Source: Campylobacter lanienae NCTC 13004 (GTDB taxonomy: Bacteria; Campylobacterota; Campylobacteria; Campylobacterales; Campylobacteraceae). Taken from it: DNA of 64,000 bases. Within the stretch, counting starts at the first letter, position 1, and each line of letters begins with the position of its first letter. Made by a program: the position numbers and the translations under genes. The notes under the pieces are model-generated. The model had not been told where the DNA came from and searched no databases. It saw nothing but the letters and a program-made list of their open reading frames with translations. Positions 17,422 through 26,114 of this stretch are shown piece by piece. The stretch covers positions 558,001-622,000 of the forward strand of contig NZ_CP015578.1 in NCBI RefSeq assembly GCF_002139935.1. The letters are read 5' to 3'.

Positions 17422-18210
17422 ATGATAAGATCTCTATACACAGCAGCTACAGGTATGATAGCTCAACAAACTCAAATAGACACAACTTCGCATAATATCT
17501 CAAATGTCAATACCATAGGCTTTAAGAAAAATAGAGCTGAATTTGCTGATTTAATGTATCAAACTATGCAATACGCAGGCACACCGACAAGCACTACTAC
17601 AATGAGCCCAACAGGTATGGAAGTAGGTCTTGGAGTGCGTCCGACTGCTATTACAAAGATGTTTGGGCAAGGATATTTCAAAGAGACAGGAAATGCACTT
17701 GATATGACAATTGCCGGTAATGGATTTTTCCAAATCCAACTCCCAGATGGTACTACAGCATATACAAGAAATGGCTCATTTAAGCTAGATGGCGATGGAA
17801 ATATAGTAAATAGCGATGGTTATAGACTACTTCCTGAGATGACTATTCCAGCTGATGCTACTGAAATTTCAATAGGCATTGATGGAACTATCTCTGTCCT
17901 TCAACCAGGTAATCAAGAGATGACACAGATCGGTCAAATAGAGTTAGCTAACTTTATAAACCCAGCCGGCCTTCACGCTATGGGGGATAATCTATTTTTA
18001 GAAACCGCAGCGAGCGGAGCACCAAATATCGGTAATGGCGGTGCTGATGGCTTCGGTCAGATCAAACAACACTTTGTAGAGATGAGTAATGTCCAATTAG
18101 TAGAAGAGATGACTGATCTTATCACAGGCCAAAGAGCTTATGAAGCCAACTCAAAAGCTATCACAACAAGTGATGAAATGCTCCAAACCGTAAATCAGCT
18201 AAAACGATAA
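17422..18210 (+). CDS. flgG: Flagellar distal rod protein FlgG
   Basis: A 262-residue rod protein with the classical start [20 protein letters not shown] and rod motif [20 protein letters not shown]. The central [18 protein letters not shown] and the C-terminal [20 protein letters not shown] motif are nearly canonical. Together with FlgF it forms the drive shaft that crosses the periplasm. It starts 11 bases after flgF and ends at a hairpin terminator, so the pair is an operon. Confidence 0.96.
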   Translation: MIRSLYTAATGMIAQQTQIDTTSHNISNVNTIGFKKNRAEFADLMYQTMQYAGTPTSTTTMSPTGMEVGLGVRPTAITKMFGQGYFKETGNALDMTIAGNGFFQIQLPDGTTAYTRNGSFKLDGDGNIVNSDGYRLLPEMTIPADATEISIGIDGTISVLQPGNQEMTQIGQIELANFINPAGLHAMGDNLFLETAASGAPNIGNGGADGFGQIKQHFVEMSNVQLVEEMTDLITGQRAYEANSKAITTSDEMLQTVNQLKR

Positions 18211-18229
18211 TTTAAATAACTAAATTTGA

Positions 18230-18252
18230 TATAGCCCTATTTATGGGCTATA
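18230..18252. terminator. Convergent terminator after flgG
   Basis: A perfect 8-bp stem (TATAGCCC / GGGCTATA) with a 7-base loop lies between flgG and the stop codon of the convergent minus-strand gene. It could serve both strands. Confidence 0.65.
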
Positions 18253-18253
18253 T

Positions 18254-19426
18254 TTACTGCTTTATCTGCTCTATCTCTACATTTTCTAAAGCTTTGATAA
18301 ATGGCTTTATATCATAGGATTTGATCTTTTGCTCCAGTGTTGCTAGATATTTATCTATATTTTGTGGAGTTAGGATATTTGTTTGATTTTTTATAGCGTC
18401 GAGCTGGATTGAATTCAAATCTTTGTTATAATGTGGCAAGTCTCTATAATTAGCAATATCATCAGCATAATCTAATTCATCAAATCCATATACTTTGACA
18501 TTTTTATAACTACTACTTTGAGTGATAAAGTATCTTAAAGATTTCTCCCAAGTATAAAAAAACTTGGAATTATCATTATATATTGTTTCTATATTTTGCA
18601 TACGATAAAATAATCTTGAATATGTTGGGATGATGATCGAAAATTTAGTATTTGGATAATCTCTAAAAAATCTAATTAGATATTTGTGTAGGTAATCTTG
18701 TTGAGCTAAGATATCTATATTTCCTATTATATCTTGATTATCTATATTTTTTATATTGCCATTTTTGATATCTATTAGTGTTTGCTTGATCGTACCATTA
18801 TCTTTATTTTTTATCCAGTTATCAAATCCACCAAATAGTTCTTTATATTCTTTATACCAGTTAGTGATTTGATAGATATCATCTATTGTGCCTACACATC
18901 CTTTATCATCTGAAAATTTAAGAGCACAAATCATAAATTTAGAATTTCTATATAATTTTATATCATTATATGGATTATTATCGTATAAAAAATCCCAATC
19001 CAAAGTGCTATTGCTTAGTCTATTTACCATATTTACCATATAATATCCATCAAGAGAGTATATAATATGTTTTGGATTTTGATTTTGAAAGATATAATCT
19101 AAAACCATAGCTCTTTGGTTAAAAGTGCTACCGCTAAGCGATATATTTATCCATTTGCCATCGCTATTAAGTTTGTTGGTGGCCTCTTTGGCGTCTGTGT
19201 TTTCTAGCATTGAGGTGCCTATTATATATGAGTCAAATTTATAATGTTTTATAATCCCCAAAGCTTGTTTTCTCATATCTGTAAAGAATGTAGCCTCTCT
19301 AAAATATGGCTTATGAAATATCTGAAATGGGTCATAAATATATATTAACCCAAGAATTATAACTACAAAAGGCAGTGGATATAATAAAGAAATAAATATA
19401 AATTTTTTCGCATTCTTATCTGACAT
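18254..19426 (-). CDS. SGNH-like membrane-anchored protein, copy 2 (acyl-transfer partner of MBOAT)
   Basis: A 390-residue protein with one N-terminal membrane segment (about residues 10-30) and a periplasmic domain. Block I-like IIGTSMLENT (near 65) offers a Ser in the GxS position of SGNH hydrolases; block V-like DLPHYNKDLNSIQ (near 332) supplies a DxxH pair. This is the layout of AlgX/AlgJ/PatB-type proteins that work with MBOAT acyltransferases to O-acetylate glycans. Substrate and activity are not shown by sequence. It is a tandem paralogue of the gene at 19443-20531: the first ten residues (MSDKNAKKFI) and 40 bases around the start are identical, while the rest has diverged. Last gene of the cassette. 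Confidence 0.6.
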   Translation of the reverse strand: MSDKNAKKFIFISLLYPLPFVVIILGLIYIYDPFQIFHKPYFREATFFTDMRKQALGIIKHYKFDSYIIGTSMLENTDAKEATNKLNSDGKWINISLSGSTFNQRAMVLDYIFQNQNPKHIIYSLDGYYMVNMVNRLSNSTLDWDFLYDNNPYNDIKLYRNSKFMICALKFSDDKGCVGTIDDIYQITNWYKEYKELFGGFDNWIKNKDNGTIKQTLIDIKNGNIKNIDNQDIIGNIDILAQQDYLHKYLIRFFRDYPNTKFSIIIPTYSRLFYRMQNIETIYNDNSKFFYTWEKSLRYFITQSSSYKNVKVYGFDELDYADDIANYRDLPHYNKDLNSIQLDAIKNQTNILTPQNIDKYLATLEQKIKSYDIKPFIKALENVEIEQIKQ

Positions 19427-19436
19427 GTTAAAACCT
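19397..19436. repeat. 40-bp direct repeat, copy A (start of SGNH copy 2)
   Basis: These 40 bases are identical to 20502-20541 and cover the ribosome binding region and first codons of an SGNH-like gene. The pair marks a tandem gene duplication. Confidence 0.85.
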
Positions 19437-19442
19437 CGTTTA

Positions 19443-20531
19443 TTATAAATTTTTTATCATATCAACAAATGGCTCTATACCATAGGATTTAATCTTTTGC
19501 TCTACTTTATCAAAGTATGATTGTGCGTTATCAAGGGTTAAAATATGCTTTTTGTCTTTAATAGCATTAAGCTCTATGCTATTCATATCTTGGGCGTAAT
19601 GAATTGTATCTCCAGCGTAATTAGCGATCTCATCAGGATAATCCAAATCATCAAAAGCGTAAATTGTAGCATTATCTAAATCCTTAATCTGTTCAAGTAG
19701 ATACAATACCACCTTTTTACGCTCGATAAAAGCTTCTGGATTAACTTTAAAATGAAATCTAGAATATGGTGGGAGTATTAGATAAAAATTAGTTTGTGGA
19801 TTATCTTTGATAAAAGGTATTGTGTATTTGGTGATAAACTGCTCTTGCTTTGTTGTATCAAATAATTTTTCATCAAATATTATTGGCTTTAGATTGAAAA
19901 GATCAAATTTTTTTAGCTCATCTGGATTGTATTTTATCCAATTAGCAAATCCGCCCAATCTTTGTTGTTGTTTTTCTTCTCTATACCATTGTAAAAGAGT
20001 TTCAATATCAGGCTTACCAATGCATTTATTTTCATCTTTACTAAGTGTTAAAATACAGATTAGAAATCTATCATTTAAGTATGCTTCTAAATCATTTAAT
20101 TTGGAGTCATCATAAAGGAGTTTGAAATCTATCTTCCCTCGCATCTCATCGCTAAATGCGTCTAAAGAGTAGATTATATTTTTAGGTTTTTTATGCTTAA
20201 ATAAAAAATTTAATATAATCGCTCTTTCTGCTATGCTGCTTGCTGCTGGAGATATATTGACAAAATTTCCACCAATTTTTTGATTTGCTTCTTTTGCGGA
20301 GGTATTTTGTAGCATAGAGGTACCAAGAATATATGAATCATAATCATAATGCTCTATAATTCCCTTAGCTCCGATACGCATCTCTCCAAAAAATCGTGGC
20401 TTATCAAAAAAGCTCTTATGAAATATTTGAAGTGGATCATAGATATATATTAAGCTCAATAAAATAGTACCAAGAGCTATAGGGGTAATGATAGTGGCTA
20501 TTATAAATTTTTTCGCATTCTTATCTGACAT
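19443..20531 (-). CDS. SGNH-like membrane-anchored protein, copy 1 (acyl-transfer partner of MBOAT)
   Basis: A 362-residue paralogue of the neighbouring gene, with the same plan: N-terminal anchor (about residues 10-30), block I-like ILGTSMLQNTSAKEA near 67, and block V-like GDTIHYAQDMNSIE near 309 with the DxxH pair. It starts 9 bases after the MBOAT stop; its TAAGG ribosome binding site overlaps that stop, so translation is likely coupled to the MBOAT gene. By analogy with PatA/PatB and AlgI/AlgX systems it may pass acyl groups to a periplasmic glycan. The overall family is poorly characterised, so the SGNH call rests on the two motifs and on context. Confidence 0.6.
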   Translation of the reverse strand: MSDKNAKKFIIATIITPIALGTILLSLIYIYDPLQIFHKSFFDKPRFFGEMRIGAKGIIEHYDYDSYILGTSMLQNTSAKEANQKIGGNFVNISPAASSIAERAIILNFLFKHKKPKNIIYSLDAFSDEMRGKIDFKLLYDDSKLNDLEAYLNDRFLICILTLSKDENKCIGKPDIETLLQWYREEKQQQRLGGFANWIKYNPDELKKFDLFNLKPIIFDEKLFDTTKQEQFITKYTIPFIKDNPQTNFYLILPPYSRFHFKVNPEAFIERKKVVLYLLEQIKDLDNATIYAFDDLDYPDEIANYAGDTIHYAQDMNSIELNAIKDKKHILTLDNAQSYFDKVEQKIKSYGIEPFVDMIKNL

Positions 20532-20541
20532 GTTAAAACCT
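20502..20541. repeat. 40-bp direct repeat, copy B (start of SGNH copy 1)
   Basis: Identical to 19397-19436. It runs from the last base of the MBOAT gene into the first codons of SGNH copy 1. Confidence 0.85.
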
Positions 20542-22040
20542 TAAAAATTAAAATATATAAACTCTACATATGGAGTTATGCTAAGTGTGATGAGTGCTAT
20601 ATATAGTAACAATCCAGCGAAAATTGCGTTTTTTAAATTTGGCTTAAATGAATTTAGCATCTCAATGCTATTTTTGCGCATTAGAGTTATGATTAGTGCG
20701 ATGATAAGATATATTATAGTATCGTTTCTACCGCCAATTTGCTCTAAAATAAAAGGAAATCTAAGCTTTTGTGGTAGTTCTATCCAGACAACCCCAAACA
20801 TTCCTTTAAGTAAATTCAAAGCCCCATCTAAGTTTTGACTTCTGAAAAATATCCAGGTGATATTTAAAAAATTAAATGTTATAAACCAGCAAAAAATTTT
20901 ATAGATTTTTGAATTTGCGTATCTTAATGAGATATCAAAATATAGATAAATTCTATGAATCACCATAGCAACGCCATGAAGCGCACCCCAAATCACAAAT
21001 CCCCATCCGGCACCATGCCAAACACCGCTTAAAAATGCTACGATAAATAGGTTTCTTAGGGTTAAAATCTTGCCAAATCTATTGCCACCAAGTGGAATAT
21101 ATAGATAATCTTTTAAGAATCTACCTAAGGTTATGTGCCATCTACGCCAAAATTCGGTTATGCTTAATGATTTATATGGTGAGTTGAAATTTATAGGCAA
21201 GATGATACCAAACATCAGCCCAAGCCCGATAGCCATATCACAATACCCACTAAAATCAAAATAGAGTTGAAAAGTATATGAAAGCGATGTTACCCATGAC
21301 TCTATGATATTCATTACCCCGCCATTTTCTACATAGCTAAATCCAGCATTAGCCCACTTCGCAAAGCTATCTGCGATAAATACCTTTTTAAATAGTCCAA
21401 TACTAAAGATAAATAACCCTTTGGCTATGGATTGATATTGAGTAGGGATAGTCTCATTAGTTTTAAATTGTGGCATCATCTCTTTGTGATGGACTATTGG
21501 TCCGGCGATTAATTGCGGAAAGAAGCTGATAAACAAGCAATAATCTATAAAATCTATCTTTTTACCATGCTCCCTTAGGTCATTGATATCTACATTTTTA
21601 TAGCAATCAGTTAAAAATGCGATCTGCTGAAAAGTGAAAAATGATATAGCCAAAGGCAAAACTATATGTGGCAAGGGGATATTGAAATTTAAATTTAAAA
21701 TTTGATTAAAGAGATTGAAATTTTCTAAGAAAAAATCTGTATATTTAAAAAACCCAAGTAAGCTAAGATTAAGGATAATTCCAATGATTAAAAGGCTCTT
21801 ACCCCCCCCCAATTTGGCTAATTTAATAGATAAAATTCTACTAGCGATAAGGTAATTTATCAAAATCGACCCAACCAAAATAGGCAGATACAAAACATTC
21901 CAAAAAGCATAGAAAAATAGACTTCCAAGGACTAAAAATATATTAGAAGCCCTATGATAATTAAGGTATTTTAATAGATAAAATCCAACTATCATAACAG
22001 GCAAAAAGCCAAATATAAAAGCATAAGAGCTAAAAACCAT
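20541..22040 (-). CDS. MBOAT family O-acyltransferase with in-frame G9 tract
   Basis: A 499-residue polytopic membrane O-acyltransferase of the AlgI/PatA/DltB type, which moves acyl groups across the inner membrane for transfer to a glycan. Family marks include NFNSPYKSLSITEFWRRWHI, LYIPLGGNRFG and the catalytic His in SGVWHGAGW plus WGALHG. I start it at 22040 because AAGGAG stands just before that ATG; an upstream extension of nine residues lacks a site. Nine consecutive G (coding strand) encode LGGG near residue 80; a change of one base would truncate the protein within a few codons to tens of codons, so expression is probably phase-variable. In this sequence the frame is ON. Two SGNH-like genes follow. 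Confidence 0.9.
   Translation of the reverse strand: MVFSSYAFIFGFLPVMIVGFYLLKYLNYHRASNIFLVLGSLFFYAFWNVLYLPILVGSILINYLIASRILSIKLAKLGGGKSLLIIGIILNLSLLGFFKYTDFFLENFNLFNQILNLNFNIPLPHIVLPLAISFFTFQQIAFLTDCYKNVDINDLREHGKKIDFIDYCLFISFFPQLIAGPIVHHKEMMPQFKTNETIPTQYQSIAKGLFIFSIGLFKKVFIADSFAKWANAGFSYVENGGVMNIIESWVTSLSYTFQLYFDFSGYCDMAIGLGLMFGIILPINFNSPYKSLSITEFWRRWHITLGRFLKDYLYIPLGGNRFGKILTLRNLFIVAFLSGVWHGAGWGFVIWGALHGVAMVIHRIYLYFDISLRYANSKIYKIFCWFITFNFLNITWIFFRSQNLDGALNLLKGMFGVVWIELPQKLRFPFILEQIGGRNDTIIYLIIALIITLMRKNSIEMLNSFKPNLKNAIFAGLLLYIALITLSITPYVEFIYFNF
21802..21810 (-). repeat. G9 homopolymer tract (phase-variation candidate)
   Basis: Nine C on the plus strand, nine G in the coding strand of the MBOAT gene, read as ttG-GGG-GGG-GGt. 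It is the only G/C run longer than six that I found in the window. Poly-G tracts of 8-11 in surface genes are a known source of phase variation in campylobacters. Confidence 0.85.
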
Positions 22041-22161
22041 AAATCTCCTTTTGTAAAAATAGCCCAAAATAATAGCAAAAAATTGCTAAATTTAATTTAT
22101 AGTTTATTGGATTTTAAAATTTTTTTTGTTATTCTTTTGGGATTTAATTAAAGGTATTTTG

Positions 22162-23151
22162 ATGTCAAATTTAGGTAAGATTAGAGCCTTTGGAGAGTGG
22201 GAAGACCAAGAGCTTTTAATGCTTAGCATTCCGCATATTAATAGCGATTGGGCTGAGTATTTAGATGAAATTTTAGATAGCTATGAAGAGTTAGTAAGGG
22301 TGGTTAGTAATTACCAAAAAGTGCTATTGATCGCCCCAAATTCAAGTGATTTTGATAGGTTTAAGAAGTATAAAAATTGCGAATTTTTACAAATCGATAC
22401 CGATGATACTTGGATTAGAGATTATGGTGCGATAGATGTGAATTTAGGTGATGAGATTATCAGCTATGATTTTAAATTCAACGCTTGGGGCGGGAAGTTT
22501 AAAAGTAGCAAAGATAATGCGCTAAATAAGAAGTTATTTGAGTATTTTGGTGGTATCTTAGAAGATGTGGATTTGATCTTAGAAGGTGGTAGCGTCGAGT
22601 TTAATGGCGATGGAGTGATGCTGACTACTAGTGAGTGTTTGTTAAATGATAATAGAAATAATCTAAGCAAATTTGAGCTAGAAAATAGATTAAAAAATCT
22701 CTTTGGGTTAAAAAAGATAATTTGGCTAGAACACGGATTTATAAAAGGTGATGATACCGATAGTCATATAGATACTCTAGCTAGATTTATATCCCCAAAT
22801 ACCATAGCTTACGCAGCTTGTGATGATGAGAGTGATGAGCATTTTGTGGAGTTAAATTTGATGAAAAAAGAGCTAGAATCTAGTGGATTTGAGCTTATAG
22901 CACTCAATTTACCTAAGCCAGTTTATTATAATGATAGACGCCTTGGAGCTACATATTGTAACTTTATCTTTATAAATGGTGCTTTGATAGTTCCTACATA
23001 TGGAGATAAAATCGCCGATGAAAGGGCTATAAACTCTCTTAAAAAGGCCCTACCAAATAGAGATATAATAGGCGTAGATAGTAGAGTCTTTATCAGACAA
23101 AATGGTAGCCTACACTGCTCAAGCCAAAATAGATTTAAAAGGATAAAATAG
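22162..23151 (+). CDS. aguA: Agmatine deiminase
   Basis: A 329-residue enzyme of the peptidyl-arginine deiminase superfamily that turns agmatine into N-carbamoylputrescine. Active-site pieces are DTDDTWIRDYGAID (near 81), LEGGSVEFNGDG (near 142), ExxHxDxxxRF as DDTDSHIDTLARF (near 198) and the C-terminal catalytic Cys in NGSLHCSSQ (near 318). The ATG at 22162 follows AAAGG with good spacing; a longer frame upstream has no site. The stop overlaps the aguB start by one base, and the two enzymes perform successive steps from agmatine to putrescine. Confidence 0.92.
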   Translation: MSNLGKIRAFGEWEDQELLMLSIPHINSDWAEYLDEILDSYEELVRVVSNYQKVLLIAPNSSDFDRFKKYKNCEFLQIDTDDTWIRDYGAIDVNLGDEIISYDFKFNAWGGKFKSSKDNALNKKLFEYFGGILEDVDLILEGGSVEFNGDGVMLTTSECLLNDNRNNLSKFELENRLKNLFGLKKIIWLEHGFIKGDDTDSHIDTLARFISPNTIAYAACDDESDEHFVELNLMKKELESSGFELIALNLPKPVYYNDRRLGATYCNFIFINGALIVPTYGDKIADERAINSLKKALPNRDIIGVDSRVFIRQNGSLHCSSQNRFKRIK

Positions 23152-24017
23152 TGAAAGTAGCATTAATCGCACATAGATATTATGGGGACAAAGATAGCAC
23201 AATTAGCCATACTACACAGATGATTCAAAAAGCTGCTAAAGATGGAGCGCAGCTAGTCGTGCTTCAAGAGCTTCATCAAGGGGCGTATTTTTGTCAAGAT
23301 GAGAGCGTGGGTAAATTTGATCTAGCAAATGATTATGAAAAAGATAAAATTTACTGGTCTAATGTAGCTAAGGATAATAAAATAGTGCTAGTAACTTCGC
23401 TATTTGAGAAGAGAGCTGAGGGCTTATATCATAATACTTCAGTTGTCTTTGATAGCGATGGAAAAGAAGCAGGCAAATATAGAAAGATGCATATCCCTGA
23501 TGATCCAAATTTTTATGAGAAATTCTATTTTACACCAGGTGATTTAGGTTTTAGGCCTATTGATACGAGTTTAGGTAGGCTTGGGGTTTTAGTTTGCTGG
23601 GATCAGTGGTATCCAGAAGCGGCTAGATTAATGGCTTTAAGCGGGGCTAAAATTTTGATATATCCAACGGCAATTGGATGGTTTGATGGAGACGATGAAG
23701 CGACTAAATCAGCTCAATTAGAAGCTTGGGTAGCAGTCCAAAGAGGGCATGCTGTAGCCAATAATCTACCTGTTATCGCTGTTAATCGTGTAGGATTTGA
23801 GAGCGATGAGTGCGGTGGTGGGATTAGATTTTGGGGGAATAGCTTTGTTTTTGATGCTCAAGGCGTGGAGCTATTTAGGTCAAATTCCACAGATGAAATC
23901 GTCCAAATAGTAGATATAGATATGAAAAAATGCGAAGAAGTTAGGCGATGGTGGCCGTTTTTAAGAGATAGAAGAGTTGAGTCTTACGGCGATATCACAA
24001 AAAGATTTATAGATTGA
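23151..24017 (+). CDS. aguB: N-carbamoylputrescine amidohydrolase
   Basis: A 288-residue nitrilase-superfamily enzyme that splits N-carbamoylputrescine to putrescine, CO2 and ammonia. The catalytic triad is visible: Glu in VVLQELHQGAYF (near 41), Lys in YRKMHIPDD (near 113) and Cys in GVLVCWDQWYPEAARL (near 149). The start is GTG at 23151 behind AAAAGGA at 23137-23143, overlapping the aguA stop. Pairing with aguA gives a complete agmatine-to-putrescine route. It overlaps the end of the convergent YgjP-like gene by 11 bases. Confidence 0.93.
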   Translation: MKVALIAHRYYGDKDSTISHTTQMIQKAAKDGAQLVVLQELHQGAYFCQDESVGKFDLANDYEKDKIYWSNVAKDNKIVLVTSLFEKRAEGLYHNTSVVFDSDGKEAGKYRKMHIPDDPNFYEKFYFTPGDLGFRPIDTSLGRLGVLVCWDQWYPEAARLMALSGAKILIYPTAIGWFDGDDEATKSAQLEAWVAVQRGHAVANNLPVIAVNRVGFESDECGGGIRFWGNSFVFDAQGVELFRSNSTDEIVQIVDIDMKKCEEVRRWWPFLRDRRVESYGDITKRFID

Positions 24018-24603
24018 GCCTATCTTTAAAATCAGGCATTAAACTTAGAATAAAATCATAAAATTGCTTTTGGTGGTGCGGATAGATGAGGTGAGCTAAC
24101 TCATGAAGCACCACATATTCTATAAATCTCTTATCTCTTTGGATTAGCTGGGTGCTGAAATTTAAATACCCTTTTTTACTATTACAACTTCCCCATCTAG
24201 TGGTCATATTTTTGATTCTAATAGCATTTATAGATTTGCCAATTTTAGGGCTATAAATAGCGATATATTGGTTGATTAGCTCTTTTAATGTCTCATTTGC
24301 GTAATTATTTAAGGTTTGTAAATTTGGAGTAAATATATATTCACCGCTAAATTTAAACTCATTAGATATTTTGATTTTATAGCTTTTGCCTAGAAATTTT
24401 ACCAAATTTGGATCGCTTTTTGGGATTTTAAGCAGGGTTTTTTCTATCCACTCAATATGCGATTTGATGAAACTATCTATTTGAAATTTAGTAGCGTTTA
24501 GTGGGGTTATTAGCTTGATATCGCCAGTTAAAGTAATCTTTAATCGTAGGTATTTAACACGCTTTTTTACACACTCTATCTTAAATTTACCATACTCTAA
24601 CAA
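24007..24603 (-). CDS. YgjP-like (DUF45/WLM) metallopeptidase domain protein
   Basis: A protein of about 198 residues with the YgjP pattern: RIKNMTTRWGSCNSKKGYLNF (written here only as its core TRWGSC and GYLNF) followed by the zinc site HELAH in VVLHELAHLIYPHH and a distal PHH. Proteins of this family are predicted zinc peptidases of unknown substrate. I choose the TTG at 24603 because AAGGAA (24610-24615 on the minus strand) stands six bases before it; a TTG at 24618 would extend the protein by five residues without a site. The accessory island begins immediately upstream, so its native promoter may have been altered. Confidence 0.8.
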   Translation of the reverse strand: MLEYGKFKIECVKKRVKYLRLKITLTGDIKLITPLNATKFQIDSFIKSHIEWIEKTLLKIPKSDPNLVKFLGKSYKIKISNEFKFSGEYIFTPNLQTLNNYANETLKELINQYIAIYSPKIGKSINAIRIKNMTTRWGSCNSKKGYLNFSTQLIQRDKRFIEYVVLHELAHLIYPHHQKQFYDFILSLMPDFKDRLNL

Positions 24604-24645
24604 TACATTTTCCTTCAAATAAATAGTGAAATATTACCTAAATTT

Positions 24646-26055
24646 ATGCTATTTTTGGCTGAATTTATATTGCTAAACAGAGCCATACTAAATGCTAATG
24701 GCGACTTTAAACTAGCTATTAAAAATATAGATAATATCCCAGGTGGAAATTTACCAACACCAACAAGAAATCTATTAAATGAGTTTAAAAACGCAGTTAA
24801 AGAGATAGAAAAACAAGTAGTTAAAGCAGACAATCAACCAAATTTAGCAAATCAAGCAAATAGCGGTAATATAGATAGCCTAACCAAACAAATCTCTTAT
24901 TTACAAAACGCTATAAAAAATAGCACAAAGGACGCCCCAACACCATCACCAATTAAACAAGAAGCAGATAGCCTAAGCGAAGCTACACAAAATTTAACCC
25001 AAAATAGCATAAAAGGCAATGGATTTGTAACTTATCCTAATAGTGCTAGACAAGAAACCGCAATAAATCAAAATTTAAATATTCAAGAGTGGGTTAAGAA
25101 TATGAGTGGCGTTATAAGTGATGAGTGGAGAGCTAATTTAACCAAACTAGCCAAAAAACACCCAGAAATGTTTAGAAGTGAAGCGGATGTATTTAGGGTT
25201 ATAAAAGAGATAAAGGATAATCCAACACATTTTTTTAAGAATTATGATGATGATGTAGCTTTAATAGGCAAACAAATAAATGATAATAAATTCGCAAATA
25301 TAGGTATAGTTAAGAACGATGGCGAAATCATACACGCAAACAAAAACAAAATTAAAGATTTAGATAGGCTACAACGCAGAAATAAAGAAATGCTGACTGG
25401 GACGCCACTTCCAGCAACCACTCGAGCAAATAACTCTATGGGAGGCGATTTATTACAGCATTTCAATGATAAAACTATACCAAACCAAAGCATAAAAGAA
25501 GCTGAAACAACAGCTAAAGAAGCAACACAAACAGAGCCAAATACAAATAGTAGATTAGAAAAAATCAAGAAATTTGTAGAAGGCAAGACAAATAAAGCCT
25601 TAGATAGTGAGATAAAAACTTATAATGAGCTCTATAGATATGTTTTAGATGATTTTGCTAAGGCTCATCCTGATGAATTAAATTTGCCTAAATATGCTAG
25701 TGAAATGGCAAACTATATCACAAAAGAGTTTTTAGTAAAACACGATAAAGAGATAAAAGAGATAATTACCCAAAAGACAAGTGGAGAAAATAGACAAATA
25801 GTATTAAATGCCTTTGAAAATCTAAAAGAGAATTTCGATGAGTTAAGAAGTGTGGGCATAGGCGATTTAAGAAAGCCAACAGCAAAAGGTATAAAGGATA
25901 AAATAGCAGAAATTGAGATAAAATCAATGAGCGATAAAGAGCTAGTAACGCAATTTCAAAAGTTAAAAGATAGCAAGGCTAGGGTCAATGAAAATCTCTA
26001 TAAATATTTAGAAAATGAGATAAAAAAAGAGAGAAAAAGCTATATCCATTTATAA
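24646..26055 (+). CDS. Phage-type polyvalent protein, N-terminal part (split from next ORF)
   Basis: A 469-residue ORF with no recognised full-length family. It begins without a ribosome binding site, and the frame is open back to 24601, so the 5' end may be truncated. Residues 60-140 are polar N/Q/T linker. Residues 145-255 (QEWVKNM, HPEMFRSEADV, FANIGIVKNDGEIIHANKNK, LDRLQRRNKEM) resemble the small barnase/EndoU/colicin/RelE-like (BECR) nuclease domains carried by large phage polyvalent proteins. The rest is helical. It ends nine codons after an A7 run; a -1 shift there joins it to the ORF at 26115. Possibly a frame-broken gene, or one read by programmed frameshifting. Confidence 0.5.
   Translation: MLFLAEFILLNRAILNANGDFKLAIKNIDNIPGGNLPTPTRNLLNEFKNAVKEIEKQVVKADNQPNLANQANSGNIDSLTKQISYLQNAIKNSTKDAPTPSPIKQEADSLSEATQNLTQNSIKGNGFVTYPNSARQETAINQNLNIQEWVKNMSGVISDEWRANLTKLAKKHPEMFRSEADVFRVIKEIKDNPTHFFKNYDDDVALIGKQINDNKFANIGIVKNDGEIIHANKNKIKDLDRLQRRNKEMLTGTPLPATTRANNSMGGDLLQHFNDKTIPNQSIKEAETTAKEATQTEPNTNSRLEKIKKFVEGKTNKALDSEIKTYNELYRYVLDDFAKAHPDELNLPKYASEMANYITKEFLVKHDKEIKEIITQKTSGENRQIVLNAFENLKENFDELRSVGIGDLRKPTAKGIKDKIAEIEIKSMSDKELVTQFQKLKDSKARVNENLYKYLENEIKKERKSYIHL
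26022..26028 (+). other. A7 slippery run joining two frames
   Basis: In the zero frame the run reads atA-AAA-AAA-gag, a possible A AAA AAA slippery heptamer. Slipping by -1 enters the downstream frame, which is open from 26019 to 28031. A one-base deletion or sequencing error would look the same. Confidence 0.6.
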
Positions 26056-26114
26056 ATAGTGATAAAAAAGACTACTCTTATGACTTAGAAAAACAGCTTA
26101 AAAATCGTGGATTA

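Noticed and set aside
19807-20115. 102-residue plus-strand ORF inside SGNH copy 1
   Set aside because: Cys- and Ser-rich shadow frame without a start signal, opposite to a gene supported by a paralogue.
22041-22161. Clear promoters in the gap between the MBOAT gene and aguA
   Set aside because: The 121-base gap is AT-rich with only weak TATAAA-like matches on the minus strand and a T8 run; nothing convincing could be assigned.
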